Positions 27,585 to 36,671 of a stretch of 64,000 bases of DNA are shown here, piece after piece (position 1 is the first letter of the stretch; the number at the start of each line of letters is the position of its first letter). This DNA comes from CALOCY01 sp942491975 (GTDB taxonomy: Bacteria > Bacteroidota > Bacteroidia > Bacteroidales > Prolixibacteraceae). Where the stretch lies: positions 186,001-250,000 of the forward strand of contig CALOCY010000004.1 in NCBI GenBank assembly GCA_942491975.1, in the 5' to 3' direction. The notes beneath the pieces are model-generated. The model was given only the letters and a program-made list of their open reading frames with translations, made no database searches and was not told the DNA's origin. The position numbers were made by a program, and so were the translations under genes.

Positions 27585-27772
27585 TGCCTACAACGGTTTG
27601 GCTAAGTGCTGTACGGGATTTCGAAGCACTTCACTTTCAAACTTGCACGGAGCCAATTCGTTTATTCGTAATTTCATTTTTAAGCCAAATCGTCAAAGAC
27701 GAATTGGCGTTGTTGATACGGAAAACTGTCGCTGGATTACCCACTGAATCCCGTATGGCATTTAGCTTTTGT
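27585..27772. repeat. attC-like stem-loop site R2, split by group II intron 2
   Basis: It begins TGCCTACAACGG (27585). The outer arms GGCTAAGTGCTGTACGGG and CCCGTATGGCATTTAGC pair with small bulges, and an inner perfect stem GCCAATTCGT/ACGAATTGGC lies at 27652-27708. It ends TTGT, interrupted by intron 2, then TAGGTAC (29699). Rejoined, the 3' core reads GTTAGGT, a perfect match to GTTRRRY. Confidence 0.7.
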
Positions 27773-29698
27773 GTGTGCCCAGCATGAGCATGTGCGCACA
27801 CTATTTGAAAGCTCTGAATAAATTCGTAAAATACAAATTTTCAGGCGGAATAAATAGCTGTGTGCAATAAATAATTCCAGAGGGTTTAAGTCCCTTACGG
27901 GCAGGGGTAACGCCTTGAACCGTTAGCAAGCCGCAAGGTGGTTTGGGGCGACCCAAGCACTGAAGGAAGCGAGACTGCAAAACCCGGTACTGACGAACAG
28001 GAACCTGATATGAGGCTATTAGGTTGGATAAGGCAGCACATCATGCCAACGTCCGAAACCTCTTTTTAAGGGGATAACCAAAATAGTAGATCAGGCAGCG
28101 ATTGGGTGAAGGAATATGCTCTTACCTGGGGAGATCTCATCGACCACGAGATGGCAATGGTGAGAAGTCAGCAGAGGCCATATTAGCTATTGGCAACGAG
28201 CCACTGAACAAGTGGAAGTCTCACAAGCTAGTGAAGGGCTGAACGTTAAGTTGTCCCAAATGCAGTAAGGAAGCTTTCTATTGATGGAATCTAGCCTTGC
28301 TTTAGGCGGGACAGGGAAAGTAGAAAGAGTAACCTGAAATGATTGAGCAAATCCTTACACGGAAGAACCTGTTACGAGCAATGTACAAAGTCCAAAAGAA
28401 CTGTGGTTCGGCCGGGGTTGACCGTATGCCCGTAACTAAACTATCAGCACTTCTTTTAATCGATAAAGAGGAGTTGACGGGGAAAGTCCGATCAGGTAAG
28501 TATTTGCCACAACCCATTTTAGGTGTAGAGATTGAGAAAGGAAACGGGAAGATGCGATTATTGGGCATTCCGACCGTAACGGACCGTTTGCTTCAACAAG
28601 CGGTGTTGCAGGTTATCACTGCACGTTTCGAGTTTGAGTTTTCAAACAATAGTTTCGGTTTCCGTCCAAGCAAGAGCTTGCACGGGGCGGTAATGAAAGC
28701 ACAGGGCTACATCAACGAAGGTTTTCAACATATCGTAGATATTGACCTGAAAACCTTTTTCGACGAAGTAGACCACTGTTACTTGTTACAATTGCTTTAC
28801 CGCAAGATCAAATGCCGTGAAACCTTACGCTTAATCCGTAAATGGCTACGTTCCCCGATTCAAATTAACGGGAAACTGGTCAAGCGCAGGAAAGGTGTCC
28901 CACAAGGTAGCCCGCTAAGTCCACTCTTATCCAATATCATGTTACATGAGCTGGACAGGGAACTGGAAAGGCAAGGTTTGCCGTTTGTCCGCTATGCCGA
29001 TGATTTTAGTATTTACACCAAAACAAAGGCAACGGCCCGGGAAGTTGGCAACAACACTTTCAAGTTTCTTAAACGGAAGCTAAAGTTGTCGATCAACCGG
29101 GAGAAAAGCGGCATCCGCAGGCCAGTACATTTCACAGTTTTAGGGTTCGGCTTTGTGCCTACTTATGTGAAGGGTGAAAAGGGCAAATATCAACTGGTAG
29201 TATCCGAAAAGAGTTGGAAGAAGCTAAAGCAAAAGTTGAAAATCCTTACCCGCAAAACCACACCGATGAGTTTCGATGAACGTATCGAAAAACTCAATGA
29301 GGTACAACGAGGCTGGGTGAACGCTTTCCGTATGGCCAGTATTCAGGGTAAACTCAACGAACTGGATGGATGGTTGCGAAACAGGCTTCGTTATTGCATA
29401 TGGCATCATTGGAAGAAACCTGAGCGGAAACGGAAAAACCTGATCCGTTTGGGCGTTGAACAGGGACAGGCTTATGCATGGAGCCGTTCGCGGATGGGCG
29501 GTTGGGCAATTGCCCAAAGCCCGATTTTGGGTACTACCATTACGATTAAAAGGTTGAAGAAACGGGGTTACGTATCTCTACTTGAAATTTACCGAAAGAT
29601 TTCCCCACAACTTAATGAACCGCTGTATACGAGACCCGTACGTACAGTGGTGTGAGAGGCGCACCGTGGGCTTTACGGCTCACGGCCGTCTACTCGAT
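27773..29698 (+). mobile_element. Group II intron, copy 2 (1926 bp)
   Basis: Same length, ends and structure as copy 1, with a handful of substitutions (GCCCAGC instead of GCCCATC near the 5' end, plus a few in the ORF). The exon junction is TTGT|TAGGTAC, the same position relative to the attC-like core as copy 1. No target duplication is seen, as expected for retrohoming. Confidence 0.9.
28339..29655 (+). CDS. ltrA: Group II intron reverse transcriptase/maturase, copy 2
   Basis: A 438-residue near duplicate of the copy-1 protein with the same RT blocks, the YADD active site and the maturase region, and no HNH domain. The frame is intact, so both introns may be mobile. The gene ends inside domain V of its intron (LNEPLYTRPVRTVV). 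Confidence 0.95.
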   Translation: MIEQILTRKNLLRAMYKVQKNCGSAGVDRMPVTKLSALLLIDKEELTGKVRSGKYLPQPILGVEIEKGNGKMRLLGIPTVTDRLLQQAVLQVITARFEFEFSNNSFGFRPSKSLHGAVMKAQGYINEGFQHIVDIDLKTFFDEVDHCYLLQLLYRKIKCRETLRLIRKWLRSPIQINGKLVKRRKGVPQGSPLSPLLSNIMLHELDRELERQGLPFVRYADDFSIYTKTKATAREVGNNTFKFLKRKLKLSINREKSGIRRPVHFTVLGFGFVPTYVKGEKGKYQLVVSEKSWKKLKQKLKILTRKTTPMSFDERIEKLNEVQRGWVNAFRMASIQGKLNELDGWLRNRLRYCIWHHWKKPERKRKNLIRLGVEQGQAYAWSRSRMGGWAIAQSPILGTTITIKRLKKRGYVSLLEIYRKISPQLNEPLYTRPVRTVV

Positions 29699-29721
29699 TA
29701 GGTACTGGTTGTTTTCGTTTC

Positions 29722-30405
29722 CTATTTTATCATTTCATAAAAACGTTCTTTAAATGTTTCAGATATGGGAATAATTTCATTCTGTATTTTAATTCTGTCC
29801 CTTTCAATTGATTCAATTTTTTCAATGGAAACAATATACGATTTATGCACTCTGCAGAAGGAATGAGTTGGTAATTGTCGTTCTAAAACTTTGAATGTCT
29901 GCAATGTCATAATCCTTTTGTCTGAAAGGTGTATTCTTCTATAGTCTCTCATCCCCTCAATGAACTGAATGTCTTTAAACTCAACCTTTTCCAATCGGTA
30001 TTCAGTTTTCACAAAAAGGAAGTTTTTTCCATTTTCTTTTTTTTGAGCTTTCAATTCTTCATAAACTCTATCGCAGGCTTGTAAAAAACGTTCAAATTCA
30101 AATGGTTTCAAAAGATAATCTGAGACATTTAACTCAAATCCTTTTAATGCATATTTATCAAAAGCAGTAGTGATTATCACCTTCGGTTTTGTATTCAATG
30201 ATTCTAACAGTTGAATACCCGAAAAATCGTCCATCTGAATATCAAGAAATATTAAATGAACAATTTGTTCTTTTAAAAATCCAATTGCTTCCAAGCCATT
30301 ATCAAATGTTTTGAGAAGTTCTAAGTATGGAACTTTTAGAACGAACTCTCTGGTTCGTTCTAATGCTAATGGTTCATCTTCTATTATTATACATTTCATC
30401 TTCAT
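29722..30405 (-). CDS. LytTR-family response regulator (cassette-borne)
   Basis: The 227-residue regulator has a receiver domain with phospho-acceptor Asp55 (LIFLDIQMDD), acidic pocket ED at 9-10, switch residues TTAFDKYA and Lys in LLKPFEFERF. The LytTR DNA-binding domain follows from about residue 125 (KNFLFVKTEYRLEKVEFKD, then CRVHKSYIVS). Its start overlaps the kinase gene by 32 bp; Met3 (30399) is an alternative start. The stop lies 14 bp from the cassette core site, as in integron cassettes. Target genes are unknown. Confidence 0.88.
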   Translation of the reverse strand: MKMKCIIIEDEPLALERTREFVLKVPYLELLKTFDNGLEAIGFLKEQIVHLIFLDIQMDDFSGIQLLESLNTKPKVIITTAFDKYALKGFELNVSDYLLKPFEFERFLQACDRVYEELKAQKKENGKNFLFVKTEYRLEKVEFKDIQFIEGMRDYRRIHLSDKRIMTLQTFKVLERQLPTHSFCRVHKSYIVSIEKIESIERDRIKIQNEIIPISETFKERFYEMIK

Positions 30406-31426
30406 TCAATTGAATTGTGAGAGCAACGAAATATTTTTCTTCTGAATTTTTGATTTTCAATATATGTTTGTCTCTATATAACAGGTTTAATCTTTGCTCA
30501 ATTAAATTAACTCCTAAACCGCTTTGTTTTTGAATCAAAGTATCACTTGTATTTTTAAAATTTGTGCAACTAAATTTAATAGAATCATTTGTGAAGTCAA
30601 ATCGAATTTTAATTGCATCGATTGTTTTTTTGTTTGATGTGTGTTTAAAAGCGTTCTCAATAAAAGGTATAAAAATCATTGGGGCAATATTTATTTCATC
30701 AGCTTTCCCTGCTATTCTAAAGTTTACAAAAGATTCATTTGAGGTTCTGATTTTCTGGAGTTCAATATATTTTTCAATGTACTCAAGTTCAAGGCTCATT
30801 GGAATTAATTCGTCTTTGGTTTCATATAGCATAAAACGCAGAATATCAGATAATTTTTTCATATAAACAGATGCCTTTTCAGAGTCCTTTGAAATTAGCA
30901 CATCAATATTATTCAAGGTATTAAAAAGAAAATGTGGACTAATTTGAGATTTTAGTAAAGCAAGTTCGGTTTGTAAGTTTTTCTTTTCAAGTTCCTTTTT
31001 GTCCTTAAAATCGGAAAACCATCTGAAAAAGATACTTATTACTGAACCGCAAATACCAATGATGAAAATAATCAGTGAATAAAGAAAAATAGAGGATATG
31101 AATTCTATTGAATCTACAAATCCATTATTGATTAAGCCTAATGTGATTACTCCAATAGTACCCAGAATAAAAGAAGATAAAGTCCCCCAAAGGAAGAATT
31201 TCAAATATTTCTTTTCAATGAGGTACTTTGTACTAATTAAAAAGTAAAAAAGGTAAAAATTTGATATTGCTAGTGTCATTGGAATAATAACCTCTCGACA
31301 AAAGCTTATTGACCAAAAAGAGTTTCCTCCACTAAACAGTCCTGAAATTTGCCATGAGAATATGTAAATAAGCCCAATTAGTGACCAAAACCCAAGATGC
31401 ATTAAACCAACAACTATTTTTTTCAT
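30374..31426 (-). CDS. LytS-type sensor histidine kinase (cassette-borne)
   Basis: The 350-residue kinase has four predicted N-terminal helices (residues 5-30, 45-70, 78-100 and 110-135) acting as a membrane sensor. The His_kinase (PF06580) domain follows, with phospho-acceptor His165 in QISPHFLFNTLNNID. The ATP-binding part (FIPFIENAFKHTS and SGLGVNLIEQRL) is complete. It pairs with the overlapping LytTR regulator. No dedicated sensor domain was recognised. AT-rich composition suggests acquisition as part of the cassette. Confidence 0.88.
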   Translation of the reverse strand: MKKIVVGLMHLGFWSLIGLIYIFSWQISGLFSGGNSFWSISFCREVIIPMTLAISNFYLFYFLISTKYLIEKKYLKFFLWGTLSSFILGTIGVITLGLINNGFVDSIEFISSIFLYSLIIFIIGICGSVISIFFRWFSDFKDKKELEKKNLQTELALLKSQISPHFLFNTLNNIDVLISKDSEKASVYMKKLSDILRFMLYETKDELIPMSLELEYIEKYIELQKIRTSNESFVNFRIAGKADEINIAPMIFIPFIENAFKHTSNKKTIDAIKIRFDFTNDSIKFSCTNFKNTSDTLIQKQSGLGVNLIEQRLNLLYRDKHILKIKNSEEKYFVALTIQLNEDEMYNNRR

Positions 31427-31548
31427 GATATTTCAATTTTAAGATTTAACATGTATCAAAAATCAGTTGTATTATTTTCTTTTAAAAAAAAGTTCTGCAT
31501 CATGTATTATTTTGTCTGCAAGACAGTTGTTTTGTCCTTCAACTTGTA

Positions 31549-32576
31549 CCTAACGGTGCGGAGTGTATGCACAGTGAACACGGTTCCGATTAAATATACG
31601 AAGTATTTTTAAATCGGAAGTAAAGTGTGAGGTGTGTATCAAAAAAAGTTTTGTTGTTCATTGTGTATGACACTCGTGTTATGCTTCTGTACGGCGCAGC
31701 GAGACAGCGCAAGCCACCACTAACTTTTTTTGAGCTCCGCACCGTTGATGCTTCATTAGGTTTTGGGAGTTTCGTGGAGCGAAACGTAGAAACCGTAAGG
31801 CTTGCGTAGCAGCCGTATGAAGCATCAACGTATGTGTATATACCACTGGTTTATATTTCTATTATCGCTGTTTTTTGTTAAGTCGCTGTAAATGTATTGG
31901 TTAAGTATTGAGATTGCGTTAAATAAGTTTACTGTTTTTGCAAAAGAAAAAGCGCAAACATATCCAAAGCATAATGTTCCTTTTTTTGTTCAAAATACAC
32001 ATTTTGTTGTTTAGAAGCAAGGGGTGTATGGTTTTTTGAACAAATAAAATCCGTCACATTCAGGTATTCACGATTTCGCATTGCTCAATTCTTATCCTTG
32101 GATGAGAAGAAACCCCGCCTGACCGGACGGGCACGGGAAGCAAAGAAATCCACGATGATTATCGGGACAAGCCAAAATAAAGCTGTTTTCATTTTCAATG
32201 TAACGAATAAACCCGCATCACGCTCCACGAAAGTTTTCGGGATTGGCGATTCACGCTCCAAATATTTTTCTTAAGATGGGGGTTGTTATTTATGTGTTGA
32301 TGCTTCATACGGCTGCTACGCAAGCCTTACGGTTTCTACGTTTCGCTCCACGAAACTCCCAAAACCTAATGAAGCATCAACGGTGCGGAGCTCAAAAAAA
32401 GTTAGTGGTGGCTTGCGCTGTTTCGCTGCGCCGTACAGAAGCATAACACGAGTGTCATACACAATGAACAACAAAACTTTTTTTGATACACACCTCACAC
32501 TTTACTTCCGATTTAAAAATACTTCGTATATTTAATCGGAACCGTGTTCACTGTGCATACACTCCGCACCGTTAGG
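31549..32576. repeat. 1-kb inverted-repeat structure R3 with 281-bp arms
   Basis: Left arm 31549-31829 and right arm 32296-32576 are reverse complements with one visible mismatch (near 31703). Each arm contains an attC-like hairpin of about 195 bp (AACGGTGCGGAG with CTCCGCACCGTT, 31552-31746) and an overlapping 88-bp one (CGTTGATGCTTCAT with its complement, 31743-31830). The outer ends read ACCTAAC on the left and GTTAGGC on the right, matching integron core halves. The 466-bp spacer holds a 52-nt sequence shared with 9585-9636 and no gene. A 60-residue frame in each arm is a by-product of the repeat. Confidence 0.8.
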
Positions 32577-32600
32577 CTTAACGGCTTAAGTGGGTTCAGT

Positions 32601-33710
32601 TTAACCCCATTTTTGATATACGTCCCATAAATTTCGGGCAGCTTTTTCGGGGGTGAAGTGTTGGGCATGCTTTATGGCCTTCCGGGCATGTTGTTGGTAA
32701 AATTCATCGTTGGTGAGCAGGTGGCGCATGGCGGTGCCCATCTCATCGAGCGAGGTGGGGTTAACCTGTATTGCAGCATTGCCACCGGCTTCGGGAAGGC
32801 TGCTAATGTTGGAGGTGACAACCGGTGTGCCACACGCCAGTGCTTCGACTACCGGCAACCCGAACCCTTCGAAAACAGAAGGGTAGATAACCATCTTTGC
32901 CATGCGGTAAATGGCATTCAACTCTTCGTTCGTTACATTACGCAGGAAGATAACCTTTAACCGGGGGTGTTTCGCGATGTATGCATTGATTGTTTTCAGG
33001 TAGGAAGTGGGTTGTCCGATAACCAGCAAGGGGTAATCCAGGTTTTCTGCTACCATTGTTTCAAGTACCGTAAGCAGGTTTTTACGCGGTTCTATTGTCC
33101 CCACATTCAGGATAAACTCATGTGGCAGCTGGTATTTTCGCTTAACCTCATTAAGGTCTTCTTTGTTCAGTGCATTGAAAAATCGCTGATGGACAGGTTG
33201 GTAAACGACGTTGATTTTTTGCTCGGCAATCCCAAAGAATTGGATAATATCTGCTTTGGTTTGTTGGCTGATGGCAATGATCTGATCAGCTGTTTTACAG
33301 GCGTACCTGAACTTTTTCTTATAGATATAACGATCCAGTGGTTTGTAAAACTCAGGATACCGCAGAAATATCAAGTCGTGAATGGTGACCACCGGGCGGG
33401 TTCCTGTTCGCTGTATGCCCCGTGGCAATTCATGGCTTAAACCGTGGTAAATGTCCGGCTTCTCTTTTTTGATTTCGGCAGAGAGGTGCAAAGCCCTCCA
33501 TAACGAAGGGGTCTTTTTCCATGAACCGGAGGGCATTATAACCTTTTGGTTCGGTTTTGGTTCGTAAAGCTGTAGGGAATTTTCAGGTGTATAAAGTATA
33601 TATTCATTATCAGGATAGTATGACAAAAGGGCATTCAGGATATTCCGGCTGTAGTTGCCCAGGCCGGCACGGTTGCTAAATGCTCTTTTTGCGTCAAATC
33701 CTATTTTCAT
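32601..33710 (-). CDS. Glycosyltransferase family 4 (GT-B)
   Basis: The 369-residue enzyme has the N-terminal GT4 fold with AGLGNYSRNIL near residue 14. The C-terminal nucleotide-sugar domain carries FILNVGTIEPRKNL, VIYPSVFEGFGLPVVEALACG and the EX7E-type acidic pair in the last of these. It resembles mannosyl- or other hexosyl-transferases of polysaccharide pathways; donor and acceptor are unknown. It starts 50 bp after the dapD stop and is probably co-transcribed. The cassette island ends about 25 bp beyond its stop codon. Confidence 0.88.
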   Translation of the reverse strand: MKIGFDAKRAFSNRAGLGNYSRNILNALLSYYPDNEYILYTPENSLQLYEPKPNQKVIMPSGSWKKTPSLWRALHLSAEIKKEKPDIYHGLSHELPRGIQRTGTRPVVTIHDLIFLRYPEFYKPLDRYIYKKKFRYACKTADQIIAISQQTKADIIQFFGIAEQKINVVYQPVHQRFFNALNKEDLNEVKRKYQLPHEFILNVGTIEPRKNLLTVLETMVAENLDYPLLVIGQPTSYLKTINAYIAKHPRLKVIFLRNVTNEELNAIYRMAKMVIYPSVFEGFGLPVVEALACGTPVVTSNISSLPEAGGNAAIQVNPTSLDEMGTAMRHLLTNDEFYQQHARKAIKHAQHFTPEKAARNLWDVYQKWG

Positions 33711-33760
33711 ATTTTTTGAGTACTGAGTGTTGAAACAAGAGCAGAAATCTCACTACTAAT

Positions 33761-34579
33761 TTACACTGACACTTCAAAGTCCCTTAATGCGTTGTTGAGT
33801 GATGTTTTTTTGTCGGTTGATTCTTTGCGTTGCCCGATGATCAGTGCACAAGGCACCTGAAATTCACCGGCCGGGAATTTTTTAGGGCGCGTACCGGGAA
33901 TAACCACCGAGTTGGGCGGGACAAATCCTTTGTACGCTTCCACCTCACTGCCCGATACATCCATGATATAGGTAGATTTAGTGAGTACCACATTGGCCCC
34001 GAGTACAGCCCCTTTTCCTACATGTACCCCTTCAACGATAATACAGCGTGAACCGATAAAGCAGTTGTCTTCAACAATCACCGGTTTTGCCCCCACAGGC
34101 TCCAGTACACCGCCAATACCAACGCCGCCACTCAGGTGTACATTACTGCCGATTTGTGCACATGAACCCACCGTTGCCCAGGTGTCAACCATGGTATCTG
34201 CCCCCACCCATGCACCAATATTCACGTACGATGGCATCATGATGACCCCTTTAGACAGAAATGCCCCGTAACGGGCAACAGCATGGGGCACTACCCTGAC
34301 ACCCAGTTGCTCATATCCTTTTTTTAGTGCTATTTTGTCGTGGAACTCAAAAGGGCCGATCTCTGTTGTTTGCATGCCCTGTATCGGGAAATAGAGAATT
34401 ACCGCTTTTTTTACCCATTGGTTGACCTGCCATTCGCCATTTACAGGTTCGGCTACCCGCAAATGCCCTTTATCAAGGTGTCCGATAATTTCCCGGATGC
34501 ATTGTTGTGTTGCAGGTGCTTTTAGCAGCGTTTTATCGTTCCATGCTGCTTCAATTGTTTTTATATAGCTATTCCACAT
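33761..34579 (-). CDS. dapD: 2,3,4,5-tetrahydropyridine-2,6-dicarboxylate N-succinyltransferase
   Basis: The 272-residue left-handed beta-helix enzyme acts in the succinylase branch of lysine/diaminopimelate synthesis. Hexapeptide repeats run from about residue 105 to 210 (VNIGAWVGADTMVDTWATVG, IGSNVHLSGGVGIGGVLEP, NCFIGSRCIIVEGVHVGKGA). Length and all core motifs match E. coli DapD (274 residues). A good promoter lies upstream. Confidence 0.95.
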   Translation of the reverse strand: MWNSYIKTIEAAWNDKTLLKAPATQQCIREIIGHLDKGHLRVAEPVNGEWQVNQWVKKAVILYFPIQGMQTTEIGPFEFHDKIALKKGYEQLGVRVVPHAVARYGAFLSKGVIMMPSYVNIGAWVGADTMVDTWATVGSCAQIGSNVHLSGGVGIGGVLEPVGAKPVIVEDNCFIGSRCIIVEGVHVGKGAVLGANVVLTKSTYIMDVSGSEVEAYKGFVPPNSVVIPGTRPKKFPAGEFQVPCALIIGQRKESTDKKTSLNNALRDFEVSV

Positions 34580-34600
34580 CGTTTCTAAAAAAGTTTACTT

Positions 34601-34631
34601 CAAAAATACATAATACCAATTTAATTTCAAG
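34601..34631 (-). promoter_or_regulatory. Promoter of dapD
   Basis: On the minus strand CTTG, 19 nt of spacer and TATTTTTG (34608-34601) match the Bacteroidota promoter. The start codon is 22 nt downstream of the -7 box. Confidence 0.6.
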
Positions 34632-34796
34632 ATACCTTGGTGTTTTTTAGTATAAAAGCAATGATCGGCACAATAATTGTTGCCCTTATACTTTCTTAAA
34701 CAGTGTTAAAAATGCTGTTAAAGAGTGTTAGGGTTAAACACAAAACCATTACAACGATTAATTTTGTTGAGAAGAGAAAACCAACCTTCTAAATAG

Positions 34797-35528
34797 ATGA
34801 ACGTAAAATCAAGGGTTCTATTTCTTGTAATTGGAATAATTCCGCTTATGCTGAATGCCCAACCCGATACATATGTCAGGCTTAAGGGACGGGTAATTGA
34901 CATACAGACAAACGTACCGCTTCCTTATGTGCATATTATTAATCCACGGATACACGGGGGTACGGTTACCGATGATAAAGGGCTGTTCTCATTGAAAATC
35001 CAGACTGCTGACAGCCTGCTGATAAAGACAATCGGTTATGCCCCGCATTATTTTAAACTTGAAAATGCTGTTGTGGGAAGAGATACGATGGTTACAATTC
35101 CACTTATGGCTGTAAGTTACAATGTTGGGGAAGTTGTTGTAAAGGGCGATGACGGGCTTAACCTGAATTTGCCCGGGAAAAAAAGTACAATCCCCATGCA
35201 ATTGCGTGCAAGTACATACAACAAAAAGCCTCCCGTGATAGCTGCGCTACTCGACCCGGTAGGTTTTTTAGGATACCACCTGAGTCGGAAAGAAAAATCT
35301 AAACGTAAAGTACGAAAAGCGATGCAGCAGGAGAAGAACTGGGATCAGCTTCGACGGTATTACAATCCTAAAACCATAAAGCGGTTGACGAAATTGCCCG
35401 ATAATGAGGTGGAGGATTTCATGATTTTTTGCAATCCCCATTTTAATATGGATATTTTTTATGCTGAGCTGGAAATAAAAAACCGCATTCTTCAACTGTT
35501 CCGCCTTTATCAGCAGAAAAAAGAGTGA
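34797..35528 (+). CDS. CarboxypepD_reg-like domain secreted protein
   Basis: The 243-residue protein has a signal peptide (to about MLNAQP) and a CarboxypepD_reg-like beta-sandwich (about residues 25-105; RLKGRVIDIQTNVPLPYVHI, then GTVTDDKGLFSLKI). A basic helical C-terminal half follows (SRKEKSKRKVRKAMQQEKNW, then YYNPKTIKRLTKLPDNEVEDF). This domain order is common in Bacteroidota exported proteins without known function. The Thr/Ser dehydratase gene follows 48 bp downstream. Confidence 0.8.
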   Translation: MNVKSRVLFLVIGIIPLMLNAQPDTYVRLKGRVIDIQTNVPLPYVHIINPRIHGGTVTDDKGLFSLKIQTADSLLIKTIGYAPHYFKLENAVVGRDTMVTIPLMAVSYNVGEVVVKGDDGLNLNLPGKKSTIPMQLRASTYNKKPPVIAALLDPVGFLGYHLSRKEKSKRKVRKAMQQEKNWDQLRRYYNPKTIKRLTKLPDNEVEDFMIFCNPHFNMDIFYAELEIKNRILQLFRLYQQKKE

Positions 35529-35576
35529 GAAGGTTGTGCTAATGCGTATTATTGGTTATTTTGAGCAGAAAAAATT

Positions 35577-36521
35577 ATGGATATTCCCGTGTTTGATGAT
35601 GTGCAAAAGGCGTATGCCCGGATAAAAGGGGTTGTACACCGTACGCCCGTGTTCACGTCGTCTTCAATCAATACCATTTTGGGTGCAGACCTCTACCTTA
35701 AATGTGAAAACTTTCAGAAAGTAGGGGCATTTAAGTTTCGCGGGGCAAGCAATGCCGTAATGGCACTGTCCGAAAAAGATGCTTCACGTGGTGTGGGTAC
35801 ACACTCGTCGGGAAACCATGCGGCTGCTTTGGCACTGGCTGCACGCATGCGGGGGGTTACAGTCCGTATTGTAATGCCCGAAACGGCACCGGGAATAAAA
35901 CAGAAAGCGGTGGAAGGATATGGCGGTAAAATTACATTTTGTAAGCCTACACTTGAAGCCCGGGAAACAACATTGCAGCAAATTGTTGATGAAACAGGCA
36001 TCACTGTTGTACATCCGTATGACAACTTTTTTGTCATTGCCGGACAAGGGACATGCGCAATGGAACTGCTTGAAGATTGCCCGGAGTTGGATACTGTTAT
36101 TGCCCCTGTGGGTGGCGGCGGGTTGTTAAGCGGAACAGCCCTTTCGGTAAAAGCAATGAACCCACGGGTAAAAGTAATTGCAGCAGAACCTGTGGGTGCC
36201 GATGATGCTTACCAGTCGTTTAAAGCGGGCAAAATCATTCCTTCGGTGAACCCTGTAACGATTGCCGACGGGTTGTTAACTTCGTTGGGTGAGCGCAATT
36301 TTGCCATTATTCGCGACAAAACGGATGATATTGTCACGGTTTCGGAAGGGGCGATTGTTGAGGCGATGCGTATGGTGTGGGAACGGATGAAGATTATCAT
36401 TGAACCATCATCGGCTGTGCCGTTGGCTGCCATTATCGAGGGAAAGATTGATGTGAAAAACCGGAAGGTTGGGATTATCTTTTCGGGCGGGAATGTTGAT
36501 GTGGGTAAATTGCCTTTTTGA
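35577..36521 (+). CDS. PLP-dependent threonine/serine dehydratase (or serine racemase)
   Basis: The 314-residue fold-type II PLP enzyme has the Schiff-base lysine in AFKFRGASNA and the SSGNHAAALALAA phosphate/carboxylate loop. The PLP-phosphate GGGGLLSG loop and the C-terminal SGGNVDV that contacts the pyridine nitrogen are also present. It lacks the ACT-like regulatory domain of biosynthetic IlvA, so it is a catabolic-type threonine dehydratase or a serine racemase. Sequence alone does not separate them. Confidence 0.88.
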   Translation: MDIPVFDDVQKAYARIKGVVHRTPVFTSSSINTILGADLYLKCENFQKVGAFKFRGASNAVMALSEKDASRGVGTHSSGNHAAALALAARMRGVTVRIVMPETAPGIKQKAVEGYGGKITFCKPTLEARETTLQQIVDETGITVVHPYDNFFVIAGQGTCAMELLEDCPELDTVIAPVGGGGLLSGTALSVKAMNPRVKVIAAEPVGADDAYQSFKAGKIIPSVNPVTIADGLLTSLGERNFAIIRDKTDDIVTVSEGAIVEAMRMVWERMKIIIEPSSAVPLAAIIEGKIDVKNRKVGIIFSGGNVDVGKLPF

Positions 36522-36577
36522 CAAAGCGTTTTGCAGGAGGCTTGCTTTATGGATATTTCAAAATATTATTCAACACC

Positions 36578-36632
36578 ATTCCTGCGAAGGCAGGAATCTC
36601 AGTATTATAAGATTCCGGGTCAAGCCCGGAAT
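36578..36632. repeat. Pair of dispersed hairpins downstream of the dehydratase
   Basis: ATTCCTGC/GCAGGAAT (36578-36597) is followed by ATTCCGGG/CCCGGAAT (36612-36632). The second hairpin matches 12580-12600. They lie between two convergent genes and could end transcription both ways. Confidence 0.6.
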
Positions 36633-36671
36633 GAGGGAGTCCTTGTTTTTGACCCAGATTAGGAGGAGTGC

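Noticed and set aside
31627..31809. 60-residue ORF in the left arm and its twin (32316-32498) in the right arm of the inverted repeat
   Set aside because: Both are the same frame duplicated by the repeat, run across the hairpin arms, and show no homology or start signal.
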